DNA from: Pseudomonas saponiphila
Lineage (GTDB): Bacteria; Pseudomonadota; Gammaproteobacteria; Pseudomonadales; Pseudomonadaceae
Direction: 5' to 3'
Length of the DNA: 64,000 nt
Assembly (NCBI RefSeq): GCF_900105185.1
Contig: NZ_FNTJ01000001.1
Coordinates: forward strand, 879,501-943,500
The translations under genes and the position numbers were made by a program. The notes under the pieces were generated by a model. That model saw only the letters and a list, made by a program, of their open reading frames with translations. It was not told the origin of the DNA and ran no database searches. Below are positions 47,224 to 55,831 of the stretch, piece after piece; positions within the stretch are counted from its first letter, which is position 1, and every line of letters starts with the position of its first letter.

Positions 47224-47256
47224 TAAATGGGGTAATCATAGCCATTAAATGGGGTA
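47224..47256. promoter_or_regulatory. Direct repeat TAAATGGGGTA upstream of the Fic operon
   Basis: Two identical 11-mers, 47224-47234 and 47246-47256, with start-to-start spacing of 22 bp (two helical turns), 22 bases upstream of the Fic start. Tandem binding of the Fic winged helix or the small RHH protein at 47355 is inferred. Confidence 0.6.
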
Positions 47257-47354
47257 TTGTCTCTACAAATACCCTGTTATCAGTCTCTGACTACTCCATT
47301 TCCTCAGCTTCTTGATTTTGACGTGCGCTTGCACCTCCTCGGCATTCACCACCC

Positions 47355-47543
47355 TCATATATTTCCCTTTACTGACAGGCCTTGAGGATCTGGTTTCAGG
47401 TCATGCGTACGAGCGTATTCCAGCACCAGAATTTCGATCATTGAAGCCACCGAGCGACGCTCGCGCTCAGCCGCCAAGCGCAAAAGCTGCTTGATCTCAG
47501 CGGAGGTGCGGATGGATAGGGTTTCGTCCTTCAGGCGTGACAT
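47355..47543 (-). CDS. Small ribbon-helix-helix-like protein
   Basis: A 62-residue protein, MSRLKDETLSIRTSAEIKQL.. with ..LAAERERRSVASMIEILVLEYAR: a short beta strand followed by two helices, the Arc/MetJ ribbon-helix-helix pattern. It is probably a DNA-binding regulator. No toxin partner is adjacent. The leftward gene order places it just upstream of the Fic operon and downstream of the tyrosine recombinase gene. Confidence 0.65.
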   Translation of the reverse strand: MSRLKDETLSIRTSAEIKQLLRLAAERERRSVASMIEILVLEYARTHDLKPDPQGLSVKGNI

Positions 47544-47609
47544 GGCAGCGTCTCATCAGTGATGTCCCGCAAATGAACTGCGTTTTGCCCCACCTCGCCA
47601 TGATTCTCT

Positions 47610-48671
47610 TCAGGGCGTGGATTCCGTGCTTGAGACTGCTCGATGACGCGGCCCCTTAGCGGTAGTCGGTTTTACAGGGCGCTCAGCCTCGATGGCAGCG
47701 GGATGCAGTGCATGCCGACTGCTGGCCTGATTGGCTTGCCCGTAGTGTCGCCGTGTCTTGGCGCTGGCATGTCCCAGCCCCTGGCTGACTGAGTCCGCAG
47801 CGGCGTGCCGTTTCAGGTCGGCCGCCCATTGGTGGCGCAGGCAGTAAGCCGTGATAGCGTGCTTGTGCTTCGGCCAGAGGCTGTGTGCTAGCCGACGGAC
47901 TTCGACGGTAAAGTTGACCGGGCTGTCAATGCAAACGAGCAATTCCCGCCGCCCCGCTAGACGGATGCGCAGAGCCTCCAGCAATGGATGGGGATCGTGT
48001 GCGCCATAGGCGATCAAGCGCTGCGGCTGGCCTTGATGCGCCTTGACCTTGGCGCCATCGATCTCGAATCTGATCTCGCCCATGTCGTTGCGCGGATTGT
48101 TCACCCGGCGAATGAGCACGCCGCGCCGCAGTTCTTCCGGGCGGCAGCCGGTCAGCGCAGCGACCAGAATCGCATCGGCATACTTGCCTTTCGCAGCGCG
48201 CTGATACAGTTGCTCGCGCCAGTCGCCGGGGAGGCCGCGCAAGGCTTGCCGCTTGCTGGCACGCTTGCGGCGCTCACCGGTAGGGCCGCTTTGTCGGGCT
48301 GTCTCGAACTCGCGCAGAAATGCACGCTGTTGTTGCAATTGGGCCTGGATGGCCATTACTTGCAACCTGTCCACAGGTCGAGCAGAGAGCGCGGAATGCA
48401 GGCTTTTCAGCTGCTCGACAAGACCGGCGTACAGGCAGTATCGAAGAGCTGCGACGCGTTTGTAGAAGGTTGTCGGGCGCTGGGTGGCCGTCATGACTTC
48501 GGCCGCCCCACCTTCGGCGTAGCGGGCACGCTGCAACAGCGTTCGGCCGAGCTGGCGATAGTCTTGCCTGGTCTTGCTACTCAAGCTGGCAAATTCATCG
48601 GCCGGAAGCATGGCTTTCATCTCGCGCCGGCAACTCTCAATGAGCGCAACCATCTCATCCGCGTCGATCAT
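47610..48671 (-). CDS. Tyrosine recombinase/integrase-like protein
   Basis: A 353-residue protein. The N-terminal half is helical (SAM-like, about 1-150). The catalytic half shows ALTGCRPEELRRG (first Arg), AYCLRHQWAADLKR (position of the HxLR box, with Tyr replacing the usual first His), QGLGHASAKTRRHYG (the GH and Tyr nucleophile). It is a second recombinase in addition to the P4 integrase. Its start overlaps the preceding gene stop (ATGA), so it belongs to the operon alpA-replication gene-recombinase. It may act in element maintenance rather than integration. Confidence 0.75.
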   Translation of the reverse strand: MIDADEMVALIESCRREMKAMLPADEFASLSSKTRQDYRQLGRTLLQRARYAEGGAAEVMTATQRPTTFYKRVAALRYCLYAGLVEQLKSLHSALSARPVDRLQVMAIQAQLQQQRAFLREFETARQSGPTGERRKRASKRQALRGLPGDWREQLYQRAAKGKYADAILVAALTGCRPEELRRGVLIRRVNNPRNDMGEIRFEIDGAKVKAHQGQPQRLIAYGAHDPHPLLEALRIRLAGRRELLVCIDSPVNFTVEVRRLAHSLWPKHKHAITAYCLRHQWAADLKRHAAADSVSQGLGHASAKTRRHYGQANQASSRHALHPAAIEAERPVKPTTAKGPRHRAVSSTESTP

Positions 48672-49555
48672 TTCATCCGACCGTGGAGCATCGCTTTCAA
48701 ATCGGCGATGGCCTTTGCTTTTTGACGCTCGGCTTCTGACTGTTCCACAGGGGCGCGCGATTGCGCTGCCTCCATCGCCTCCTGCCGATTCTTGCGCCAG
48801 CGGGCGATGTTCGGTGCGAACTCAGGGATGAATTCCCCCGTGACAGCGCTGTTCATCACGGCCAATAGCCATGAGCGCACGGAACGGATACCCGCGTGTT
48901 TGCCACTACCGGCTGCCGACAGGACGCCAGCCAGCTCGTCGGCGACAAGCTGTATCTGTTGTGCTGAGAGCGAGGGGCCGAAGCGGCGGGTTACGTCGGC
49001 GATGACGCGCAGGTAGGGCAGAAGGGAAGGGTGCGACAAGTCCAAGGGCGCGGAAGCCTCTCCAGTTTGCGGAGAGTTATCCACAGCCCCTGTCTGTAGT
49101 AGTGGTTTTATATTTTTTACTACTACTTCTTCCTTGTATTCACCTACACCTATATCACCGCCCTGACCGGCGACGGATGTGCCGTCCACGGTTTCTCCGT
49201 CGCCGGCCAAGCCGGCCATGGATGTTTGTGGCACCTTTTGCGAGACTGGTGTCAACACGGACTCCCATCGCCAAAGCCCTTCCTCGTCCTGGAACTTCCT
49301 CCGCGCCAGGTAGCCGGCATCTTCAAGTTCGCGCAGGATGCGGCGGCAAAGGTCTCGCCCAAGATGGCCTTTCGCTCGCGACTGATCGTGCAGCACGCGC
49401 GGCAGTGCGACCGCACGCAACTGCCAGTTGCGACCCAACGAGAGCAAGTGGCAAGCCACGCCTCGCGCTTCATAGCTCAGCCGCGAGTCGCGAAGCAGGC
49501 TGCAAGGCAGAGACCACCAGTATTCGGCGGAGTCGTCAATGCGGATGCGGCTCAT
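48668..49555 (-). CDS. Island DNA-binding / replication-initiator-like protein
   Basis: A 295-residue protein. The N-terminal ~95 residues (WWSLPCSLLRDSRLSYEARGVACHLLSLG...LGRDLCRRILRELEDAGYLARRKF) form a winged helix like those at the start of phage and island replication or DnaT-like proteins. A low-complexity linker and a C-terminal helical region follow (RSWLLAVMNSAVTGEFIPEF, then an acidic/Lys coiled segment). The exact family is not recognised. The ATG at 49555 has an excellent GAGGGAG site and overlaps the alpA stop. Confidence 0.6.
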   Translation of the reverse strand: MSRIRIDDSAEYWWSLPCSLLRDSRLSYEARGVACHLLSLGRNWQLRAVALPRVLHDQSRAKGHLGRDLCRRILRELEDAGYLARRKFQDEEGLWRWESVLTPVSQKVPQTSMAGLAGDGETVDGTSVAGQGGDIGVGEYKEEVVVKNIKPLLQTGAVDNSPQTGEASAPLDLSHPSLLPYLRVIADVTRRFGPSLSAQQIQLVADELAGVLSAAGSGKHAGIRSVRSWLLAVMNSAVTGEFIPEFAPNIARWRKNRQEAMEAAQSRAPVEQSEAERQKAKAIADLKAMLHGRMK

Positions 49556-49773
49556 GACTTCTCCCTCTTGCGAGCCAGACAACCAGCGTGCTCACGCTCC
49601 GCAGCCTGAGTCTCAAGCCATGCGTCGATCTCGTGGGCAAAAAAGCCAATCGAACGGCCGCCAGGGCCTAGCCGAACTGGCTTCGGAAAATCTTCAGTCT
49701 GGCAAAGTCGCCAGAGGGTTGTCCGGCTGACCGAGATCTTCATGCAGACATCCTGCGTCTTGATGATTTGCAT
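49552..49773 (-). CDS. AlpA-family excisionase/regulator
   Basis: A 73-residue protein with a MerR-like helix-turn-helix typical of AlpA/prophage CP4-57 regulators: MQIIKTQDVCMKISVSRTTLWRLCQTEDFPKPVRLGPGGRSIGFFAHEIDAWL. Such proteins activate the integrase gene or act as excisionase in P4-like islands. The ATG at 49773 follows AAGAGGAA. It overlaps the next gene by 4 bases. Confidence 0.85.
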   Translation of the reverse strand: MQIIKTQDVCMKISVSRTTLWRLCQTEDFPKPVRLGPGGRSIGFFAHEIDAWLETQAAEREHAGCLARKREKS

Positions 49774-49914
49774 GCTGTTCCTCTTAACGTGTTGAAACAC
49801 GAAGGGATCATGCAAAAGATCTGGTTATGAAGTCAGGGAGCACGGTTGTCACCTGCACTCCCTATTCTCGGGCCTGAAATCACCCAGCATGCAAACCGGT
49901 GTCGAGCAGTGGCC

Positions 49915-50724
49915 TCAGCTGGGCCAATCGAATGTCTCACAAAATGGCCGAGACAATCCAAGCTCGTATCCTTGGCAAGATGCCGTAAGGATGCTGCTTG
50001 TGGGCAGGGTTGGTTCACGTCCCTCGGAGACGGCTTTCATTATCTGGGACATGTAAAGATTGGGCTCTATCACTGTTTTCTTCAGCAGCACCCGGACTAC
50101 AACTCCATCGATAGCGACGGTAAATCCTTTGCTGAAACGCCCCAGATAGTGATTGGCGCGATGAGCAGGCGTGGTTTCAGCATCGGCCTTCATGCCGCCC
50201 GCAGCATAGATGGCGCCGAGGAGATAGGCGGATGGCTCGTTCTTGCTGTTCACCGAGTGGTACTCGAACTCCTTGCTCCACTTGATCGGAATTCTGAATT
50301 GCTGGCAGGTAACGATAAATTGCTTCGCGATCAGCTCCTTGGCCTCATGTTCTCTGCTTGCTCCGGACGCTGATAGTTGCCTGCTCACGGAGTGTAGCGA
50401 CTCGCAGAACAGCTTATGGGTAGGCAGGTCCTTCCTCAGAAATTCGGGTAATAGCGCTGCCGACTCTTCGTCCAGGCTTCGAAGCGCCTTGCTTAACCGG
50501 GACGCCGCATCTCGGAGTCTTTTTAGTTGCTCAAGTGTGCCTTCTTCAATTTCAGGGGGCGGCATCGTACGCCAACGAAAACTTTCTGCCAGCCGCAGAA
50601 AAGCATTTACACATTGCTCGCGGCGCTGGACGCCATATCGGTCGCAGGTTGCCTCTGCTCTGGTGCGCAGCTCGGCGACGGCATCGGAGTTGGGAATATC
50701 TGGAGCCATGATCTTTGTGGTCAT
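49915..50724 (-). CDS. Hypothetical island protein next to the integrase
   Basis: A 269-residue soluble protein with no recognised family. It has a helical N-terminal half with a coiled-coil-like region (EEGTLEQLKRLRDAASRLSKALRSLDEESAALLPEFLRKDL) and a mixed C-terminal half. The ATG at 50724 overlaps the integrase stop (ATGA), so it is coupled to the integrase; such genes are common partners of P4-type integrases in Pseudomonas islands. 49774-49914 is a short gap without a gene. Confidence 0.65.
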   Translation of the reverse strand: MTTKIMAPDIPNSDAVAELRTRAEATCDRYGVQRREQCVNAFLRLAESFRWRTMPPPEIEEGTLEQLKRLRDAASRLSKALRSLDEESAALLPEFLRKDLPTHKLFCESLHSVSRQLSASGASREHEAKELIAKQFIVTCQQFRIPIKWSKEFEYHSVNSKNEPSAYLLGAIYAAGGMKADAETTPAHRANHYLGRFSKGFTVAIDGVVVRVLLKKTVIEPNLYMSQIMKAVSEGREPTLPTSSILTASCQGYELGLSRPFCETFDWPS

Positions 50725-51899
50725 GCCTGTGCTTGCTCTTTCCATTCGTCCAATCTGTCCGCCCATTCCTGCATCATGGCGCGACGCTCATCGAAATAGG
50801 TGGCGTGGTTGTAGGTACGACGCACATTGTTCTGGTCAGCATGGGCAAGCTGGGCTTCGATGGCATCTGGGCGGTAGCCCATCTCATTAAGACGGGTACT
50901 GCCGCTGGTCCGCGTGGCGTGTGGGCTATAGGTGCCGCTCCACCCCAAAGCCTTGATCGCCTGGCGAAGTGATGCGGCGGACATTGGGGCGTTGCGATCA
51001 TCTCGGCCTGGAAACAAGTGCTTGCGGTTGCCAGTAATGCCATGCAGTCCTTTGAGCATCTCCACTGCCTGTCGTGGCAGAGGTACGACGTGCTCCTTGC
51101 GTGCTTTCATGCGCTGCGCCGGGATACGCCAAACAGCCTTCTCAAGGTCAAACTCATCCCAGGCCGCCTCGGCCACTTCGGTCGGTCGCGCCAGGGTCCA
51201 CCACATCAGTTGCATGCAATGACTTACCTGAAAGCTGCAGCGGTGGTTTGCGAAGTCGCTCAGCAGTTTGCCGATCTGCTCTTTACTCAGCGCCGGCTTG
51301 TGCTGGGTCTTGTTTGCTGGTAGCGCCTTGCGTACCGGCCAAACCGGGTCGCTGTCGGCTCGCAGGGTGGCGACGGCGAACTCGAACACGGCGGACATGG
51401 TGCGCCGCGCCTCGGCGGCGACCGTGGGCGCGCCACGCTTTACTGTTTTCTGCAGGATGTCCAGGACATGGGCTGGCGTTATTTCGCGAACCGGCATATT
51501 GCCGATACTGGGGAACACCACGCGCTCCAGCATATCCAGACGCCGGTTCTTGCTGACATCTTCCCAGTCCTTTGTCTGCAGCCACTCCTTGGCGACGATC
51601 TCGAAGGTGTTCTTTGCTTCGCTGGCTTGCCGGATGCGGTCGAGCTGCCTTTGCTGGGCGGGATTGATGCCTTGCTTGACCAGTTTGCGTGCGGCCTCGC
51701 TGCGTTCCCTGGCTTCAGAGAGCGTAACAGCAGGGTATTCGCCAAGCGCAAACATGCTGGCCTTGCCATCCAGTGTGAAGCGGTATCGCCAAGCCTTGAC
51801 TCCGTTGGGCTTGACTTCGAGGTAGAGCCCGCGCTGGTCATTCAAGCGGTAGAGCTTTTCCCTGGGCTTGGCGTTGCGGCAGTGCGCGTCGGTAAGCAT
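50721..51899 (-). CDS. int: P4-type tyrosine integrase of the island
   Basis: A 392-residue integrase. The N-terminal DUF4102-like domain is MLTDAHCRNAKPREKLYRLNDQRGLYLEVKPNGVKAWRYRF. The catalytic domain has WWTLARPTEVAEAAWDEFDL (first Arg), YSPHATRTSGSTRLNEMGY (the HxxR box reads HATR), AQLAHADQNNVRRTYNHATY (H and Tyr nucleophile). It lies 218 bases from the ychF stop and reads away from attR, as usual. It would catalyse insertion at the 3' end of ychF. Confidence 0.93.
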   Translation of the reverse strand: MLTDAHCRNAKPREKLYRLNDQRGLYLEVKPNGVKAWRYRFTLDGKASMFALGEYPAVTLSEARERSEAARKLVKQGINPAQQRQLDRIRQASEAKNTFEIVAKEWLQTKDWEDVSKNRRLDMLERVVFPSIGNMPVREITPAHVLDILQKTVKRGAPTVAAEARRTMSAVFEFAVATLRADSDPVWPVRKALPANKTQHKPALSKEQIGKLLSDFANHRCSFQVSHCMQLMWWTLARPTEVAEAAWDEFDLEKAVWRIPAQRMKARKEHVVPLPRQAVEMLKGLHGITGNRKHLFPGRDDRNAPMSAASLRQAIKALGWSGTYSPHATRTSGSTRLNEMGYRPDAIEAQLAHADQNNVRRTYNHATYFDERRAMMQEWADRLDEWKEQAQA

Positions 51900-51934
51900 G
51901 GTGGCTGACTCCTTGTCATGGCGACAGCGGCACT

Positions 51935-51985
51935 ATACTCACTTATTCGCACATGCTCCAAGAGCTGTACTCGCTAGCGTACTCA
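51935..51985. promoter_or_regulatory. Putative integrase arm-type sites, right end
   Basis: ATACTCA (51935-51941), GTACTCG (51967-51973), GTACTCA (51979-51985), in the gap between int and attR. These match the boxes inside the left end at 24672-24710. Confidence 0.55.
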
Positions 51986-52030
51986 GGCATGCATTGACTG
52001 CTCGGGAAACTTGAAGCAGCGCTATGAAAC

Positions 52031-52060
52031 AATAAAACCGCGCAACTGCGCGGTTTTATT
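52031..52060. terminator. Bidirectional intrinsic terminator between ychF and the integrase
   Basis: AATAAAACCGCGC-AACT-GCGCGGTTTTATT, a perfect 13-bp stem with T-rich 3' arms on both strands. It ends ychF transcription 57 bases after its stop. Confidence 0.85.
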
Positions 52061-52116
52061 GGGATTTTCATGCTTTCCTGGGGTTTCATGAAACATCAGG
52101 AAAACGGCTTGGTGAC

Positions 52117-53217
52117 TCACACGTTGAAGCGGAAGTGCATCACGTCGCCGTCCTTGACGATGTATTCCTTGCCTTCCAGGCGCCATTTACCGGCTTCCTT
52201 GGCACCGGCTTCACCCTTGAACTGGATGAAGTCGTTGTAGGCGATGACTTCGGCGCGGATGAAGCCCTTTTCGAAGTCGGTGTGGATCACGGCGGCTGCT
52301 TGTGGCGCGGTGGCGCCGACGCGCACGGTCCAGGCGCGAACTTCCTTCACCCCGGCGGTGAAGTAGGTCTGCAGGTTGAGCATTTCGTAGCCCGCGCGGA
52401 TCACCCGGTTCAGGCCAGGCTCTTCCAGGCCCAGGGCTTCGAGGAACATGTCCTTTTCTTCGCCGTCTTCAAGCTCGGCGATTTCCGCTTCGATCTTGTT
52501 GCACACCGGCACCACCACGGCGCCTTCTTCTTCGGCGATGGCCTTGACCACGTCCAGCAGCGGGTTGTTCTCGAAGCCGTCTTCGGCAACGTTGGCGATG
52601 TACATCACCGGCTTGGTGGTCAGCAGGTGGAAGCCGCGGATGATCTGCTTCTCGTCGCTGCTCATGTCCTTCATCAGGCTGCGGGCCGGCTTGCCTTCGG
52701 TGAAGTGGGCGATCAGCTGTTCCAGCAGGGCTTTCTGGGCCACGGCATCCTTGTCACCGCCCTTGGCGTTGCGGGCGACTTTCTGCAGCTGTTTCTCGCA
52801 GCTGTCGAGGTCGGCGAAGATCAGCTCGAGGTCGATGATCTCGATGTCGCGCTTGGGGTCGACGCTGTTGGACACGTGGATCACGTTGTCGTCTTCGAAG
52901 CAGCGGACCACGTGGGCGATGGCGTCGGTTTCGCGGATGTTGGCCAGGAACTTGTTGCCCAGGCCTTCACCTTTCGAGGCACCGGCCACCAGGCCGGCGA
53001 TGTCGACGAATTCCATGGTGGTCGGCAGCACGCGCTCCGGCACGACGATCGCCGCCAGGGCGTCCAGGCGCGGGTCGGGCATCGGCACGATGCCGCTGTT
53101 GGGCTCGATGGTGCAGAAGGGGAAGTTCTCGGCCGCGATCCCGGATTTGGTCAGGGCGTTGAACAGGGTGGACTTGCCGACGTTAGGCAGGCCGACGATG
53201 CCGCAATTGAATCCCAT
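52117..53217 (-). CDS. ychF: Redox-regulated ATPase/GTPase YchF
   Basis: A 366-residue OBG-family P-loop NTPase that prefers ATP and binds ribosomes. G1 is [15 protein letters not shown] (about 8-22), G3 [22 protein letters not shown], and the YchF-specific NxxE-type loop is VCNKIEAEI. The C-terminal TGS domain ends ..[16 protein letters not shown] 53217 is the conserved MGFNCGIVG start; the reading frame extends 66 bases upstream without support. The last bases double as the island attachment site and the protein end is intact. Confidence 0.95.
   Translation of the reverse strand: MGFNCGIVGLPNVGKSTLFNALTKSGIAAENFPFCTIEPNSGIVPMPDPRLDALAAIVVPERVLPTTMEFVDIAGLVAGASKGEGLGNKFLANIRETDAIAHVVRCFEDDNVIHVSNSVDPKRDIEIIDLELIFADLDSCEKQLQKVARNAKGGDKDAVAQKALLEQLIAHFTEGKPARSLMKDMSSDEKQIIRGFHLLTTKPVMYIANVAEDGFENNPLLDVVKAIAEEEGAVVVPVCNKIEAEIAELEDGEEKDMFLEALGLEEPGLNRVIRAGYEMLNLQTYFTAGVKEVRAWTVRVGATAPQAAAVIHTDFEKGFIRAEVIAYNDFIQFKGEAGAKEAGKWRLEGKEYIVKDGDVMHFRFNV
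52119..52128. other. Right attachment site core of the island (attR)
   Basis: ACACGTTGAA, overlapping the last codons of ychF; identical to 24602-24611. The stop after the core is TGA here but TAA at the left copy. Confidence 0.75.
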
Positions 53218-53240
53218 GGTGTATTCCCCGAGGAGTAGAG

Positions 53241-53825
53241 TCAGGCCTTCTGGCTGTGCAGGTTTTTCATCGCGCGGTTCCATTCACCGGCGAAGATATC
53301 CGGCAGCACGCCGAGGGCAAAATCGATGCTGGCATCGAGTTTTTCCTGTTCGGCGCGTGGCGCACGACCCAGGACAAAGTTTGAAACCATACTGGCAACA
53401 CCTGGGTGGCCGATGCCGAGCCGCAGGCGGTGAAAGGTATTCTGATTGCCGAGCTGCGCGATGATGTCCCGCAGTCCGTTGTGCCCGCCATGCCCGCCGC
53501 CGGTCTTGAGTTTGGCTGTGCCTGGTGGCAAGTCGAGTTCGTCGTGGGCCACCAGGATTTCTTCCGGCTTGATGCGGAAGAAGCCAGCAAGAGCCGCCAC
53601 GGCCTGGCCGCTGCGGTTCATGTAGGTGGTGGGAATCAACAGACGAATGTCCTGACCCTGGTGACTGAAGCGCCCGGTCAGGCCGAAATATTTGCGATCG
53701 GCGACAAGGTTCACACCTTGTTTTTCGGCGATGCGCTCAACAAAAAGGGCCCCTGCGTTATGCCGGGTCTGTTCGTATTCGGCGCCTGGATTACCCAGGC
53801 CAACGATCAGTTTGATGGCAGTCAC
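53241..53825 (-). CDS. pth: Peptidyl-tRNA hydrolase
   Basis: A 194-residue enzyme that releases peptides from drop-off peptidyl-t[23 protein letters not shown] contains the catalytic His and conserved Asn; [17 protein letters not shown] and [13 protein letters not shown] form the rest of the active site. The start is GTG 53825 ([11 protein letters not shown]), matching the family N-terminus. 23 bases upstream of ychF, same strand. Confidence 0.95.
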   Translation of the reverse strand: MTAIKLIVGLGNPGAEYEQTRHNAGALFVERIAEKQGVNLVADRKYFGLTGRFSHQGQDIRLLIPTTYMNRSGQAVAALAGFFRIKPEEILVAHDELDLPPGTAKLKTGGGHGGHNGLRDIIAQLGNQNTFHRLRLGIGHPGVASMVSNFVLGRAPRAEQEKLDASIDFALGVLPDIFAGEWNRAMKNLHSQKA

Positions 53826-53993
53826 GATAGGGGCCCTTCTTTGGAGTGGTGGATAACATCGCCGCAACCGGTGCTACGGCGAAAGGGGACGACAAGAGCT
53901 TGGTTGCCTTGCGGCAAACTTCGCGTTCTCGCCCGCTTTCTCGCTACGTTCCAGTCCGCGATGTATTCCGCTCAACTCCGGCGTCAGAGTGAA

Positions 53994-54593
53994 TTACTCT
54001 GCTGCGCCTTCTTCTTTCTCAGAAGCAACACGTGGTGCGTAGACGTTGGCTACTGCCAGGTCGTTGCCGTGTGCCAGAGCTACAAACTCAACGCCTTTAG
54101 GAGCGGTGAGGTTGGACAGGTGGATCACGGTGCCGATGTCAGTCTCGGTCATGTCGACTTCGATGAACTCAGGCAGGTCTTTCGGCAGGCAGGAAACTTC
54201 GATCTCGGTGGTAGCGCGGAAGATTTCGCCGCCTTTCTTGATCGGTGCCGCTTCGTTGATCAGGTGTACTGGAACCATGGCGGTCAGTTTCTGACCGGCA
54301 ACTACGCGAACGAAGTCAGCGTGCAGTACGTGGCCTTTGGCTGGGTGACGTTGCAGGGCCTTGATCACGACGTTCTGCTTGGTGCCACCAACGTTCAGTT
54401 CGATGATGTGGCTGTAGGCAGCTTCGTTTTCCAGCAGCTTGGCGATTTCCTTGGCCAGCATGCTGATGGATTCAGGGGCTTTGTCGCCACCGTAAACTAC
54501 AGCTGGAACCAGGCTTGCGAGACGACGCAGGCGGCGGCTCGCACCTTTCCCCAGGTCGGAACGCACTTCAGCATTCAGAGTAAAATCGTTCAT
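53994..54593 (-). CDS. rplY: 50S ribosomal protein L25/general stress protein Ctc
   Basis: A 199-residue long-form L25 (CTC type). The N-terminal 5S rRNA-binding domain is [29 protein letters not shown], followed by a C-terminal TL5-like beta domain (about 100-190). The start at 54593 follows GGAG at 7 bases. It lies between prs and pth with 168 untranslated bases before pth that contain no gene. Confidence 0.94.
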   Translation of the reverse strand: MNDFTLNAEVRSDLGKGASRRLRRLASLVPAVVYGGDKAPESISMLAKEIAKLLENEAAYSHIIELNVGGTKQNVVIKALQRHPAKGHVLHADFVRVVAGQKLTAMVPVHLINEAAPIKKGGEIFRATTEIEVSCLPKDLPEFIEVDMTETDIGTVIHLSNLTAPKGVEFVALAHGNDLAVANVYAPRVASEKEEGAAE

Positions 54594-54658
54594 GTTGTAT
54601 CTCCAAAATAACCACATTCGCCCCAGCGTTTGCGACCAGCGCTAAAGGCGATATGGGC

Positions 54659-54694
54659 AAAAAAGCCCCGTCCCAACACAGGTTGGGACGGGGC
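54659..54694 (-). terminator. Terminator of prs
   Basis: GCCCCGTCCCAAC-ACAG-GTTGGGACGGGGC, a perfect 13-bp stem followed on the minus strand by TTTTTT, between prs and rplY. Confidence 0.92.
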
Positions 54695-54731
54695 GCTTTT
54701 CGTCATCGTGATGTCTTGCCAGGGATGAGCC

Positions 54732-55673
54732 CTAGCGGAACATCGCGCTGATCGATTCTTCGTTGCTGATACGGCGAACCGCTTCGGCAACTACCGGTGC
54801 GATATCCAGTTGGCGGATACGCGCACAGGCTTGTGCTGCAGCGGACAGCGGGATGGTGTTGGTCACCACCAGTTCGTCCAGCACGGAATTTTCAATGTTC
54901 TCGATGGCCCGACCCGACAGCACAGGGTGTGTGCAGTAGGCAAAGACCTTGGCTGCGCCATGCTCTTTCAGGGCCTTGGCCGCGTGGCACAGGGTGCCGG
55001 CGGTATCGACCATGTCATCGACCAGAATGCAGGTGCGTCCTTCGACGTCGCCGATGATATGCATCACTTCGGAGTGATTGGCTTTCTCACGACGCTTGTC
55101 GATGATCCCGAGATCAACGCCCAGGGACTTGGCCACGGCACGTGCACGCACGACGCCGCCAATGTCCGGGGACACGATCATCAGGTTTTCGAAACGCTGG
55201 TCTTCGATGTCATCCACCAGAACCGGGGAGCCGTAGATGTTATCTACCGGAATATCGAAGAAGCCCTGAATCTGGTCAGCATGCAGATCAACCGTGAGAA
55301 CACGGTCGATGCCGACTACGGTAAGCATGTCAGCGACGACTTTCGCGCTGATAGCCACACGTGCGGAACGCGGACGGCGATCCTGACGGGCATAACCAAA
55401 GTAAGGAATAACAGCAGTGATACGAGTCGCTGAGGAGCGGCGGAAGGCATCAGCCATCACGACGAGTTCCATCAGGTTATCGTTGGTCGGAGCGCAAGTC
55501 GGCTGAATAATGAAGACGTCTTTACCGCGGACATTTTCATTGATCTCGGCAGTAATTTCGCCGTCGGAGAATTTTCCAACAGAGATGTCACCGAGAGGGA
55601 TATGCAGCTGACGTACTACACGCCGAGCCAGATCGGGGTTAGCGTTCCCCGTAAAGACCATCATCTTGGACAC
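54732..55673 (-). CDS. prs: Ribose-phosphate pyrophosphokinase (PRPP synthase)
   Basis: A 313-residue enzyme that makes PRPP from ribose 5-phosphate and ATP. The catalytic flexible loop region is [13 protein letters not shown], the PRPP-binding site is [14 protein letters not shown], and [15 protein letters not shown] is also typical. The start is GTG 55673 ([18 protein letters not shown]); the longer frame upstream runs into tRNA-Gln and is rejected. tRNA-Gln lies 48 bases upstream and may share its promoter. Confidence 0.95.
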   Translation of the reverse strand: MSKMMVFTGNANPDLARRVVRQLHIPLGDISVGKFSDGEITAEINENVRGKDVFIIQPTCAPTNDNLMELVVMADAFRRSSATRITAVIPYFGYARQDRRPRSARVAISAKVVADMLTVVGIDRVLTVDLHADQIQGFFDIPVDNIYGSPVLVDDIEDQRFENLMIVSPDIGGVVRARAVAKSLGVDLGIIDKRREKANHSEVMHIIGDVEGRTCILVDDMVDTAGTLCHAAKALKEHGAAKVFAYCTHPVLSGRAIENIENSVLDELVVTNTIPLSAAAQACARIRQLDIAPVVAEAVRRISNEESISAMFR

Positions 55674-55720
55674 GCGCAGTACCTGAAGGCTGAGGGTATA
55701 CCTGGATGAGTATAGGAAAA

Positions 55721-55795
55721 TGGCAGGGGCGGCTGGATTCGAACCAACGCATGGCAGGATCAAAACCTGCTGCCTTACCGCTTGGCGACGCCCCT
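55721..55795 (-). tRNA. tRNA-Gln (TTG anticodon)
   Basis: A 75-nt cloverleaf with encoded CCA: acceptor AGGGGCG/CGCCCCT, D-arm CGCCAAGCGGTAAGGCA, anticodon arm GCAGGTTTTGATCCTGC with TTG, and T-arm TTGGTTCGAATCCAG. Located between ispE and prs, its usual place in Pseudomonas. Confidence 0.95.
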
Positions 55796-55831
55796 GTATC
55801 TGTTGCTTCGAGTACCTGATACTCGATTCCG

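Larger units (their letters stand above)
24602..52128. mobile_element. Genomic island integrated at the 3' end of ychF
   Basis: The 10-mer ACACGTTGAA, which encodes the last residues of YchF on the minus strand, occurs at both borders. The left copy is preceded by TT, so its reverse complement reads TTCAACGTGTAA (F-N-V-stop), which looks like the original end of ychF. A P4-type integrase lies at the right end, and TACTCA-type boxes lie inside both ends. The content is accessory: toxin-antitoxin, defence-like genes, IS and Tn elements. No conjugation or capsid genes are seen, so it is neither an ICE nor a prophage by itself. Confidence 0.85.

Noticed and set aside
24602..52128. Interpretation of the island as an integrative conjugative element or prophage
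   Set aside because: No relaxase, type IV secretion, capsid, terminase or lysis genes are present.
55674..55763. 30-codon N-terminal extension of prs
   Set aside because: It would read through tRNA-Gln; the conserved protein begins at the GTG at 55673.
55721..55795. tRNA-Gln or tRNA-Met as island attachment site
   Set aside because: Neither tRNA is adjacent to an integrase or repeated at an island border; the repeat found is in ychF.
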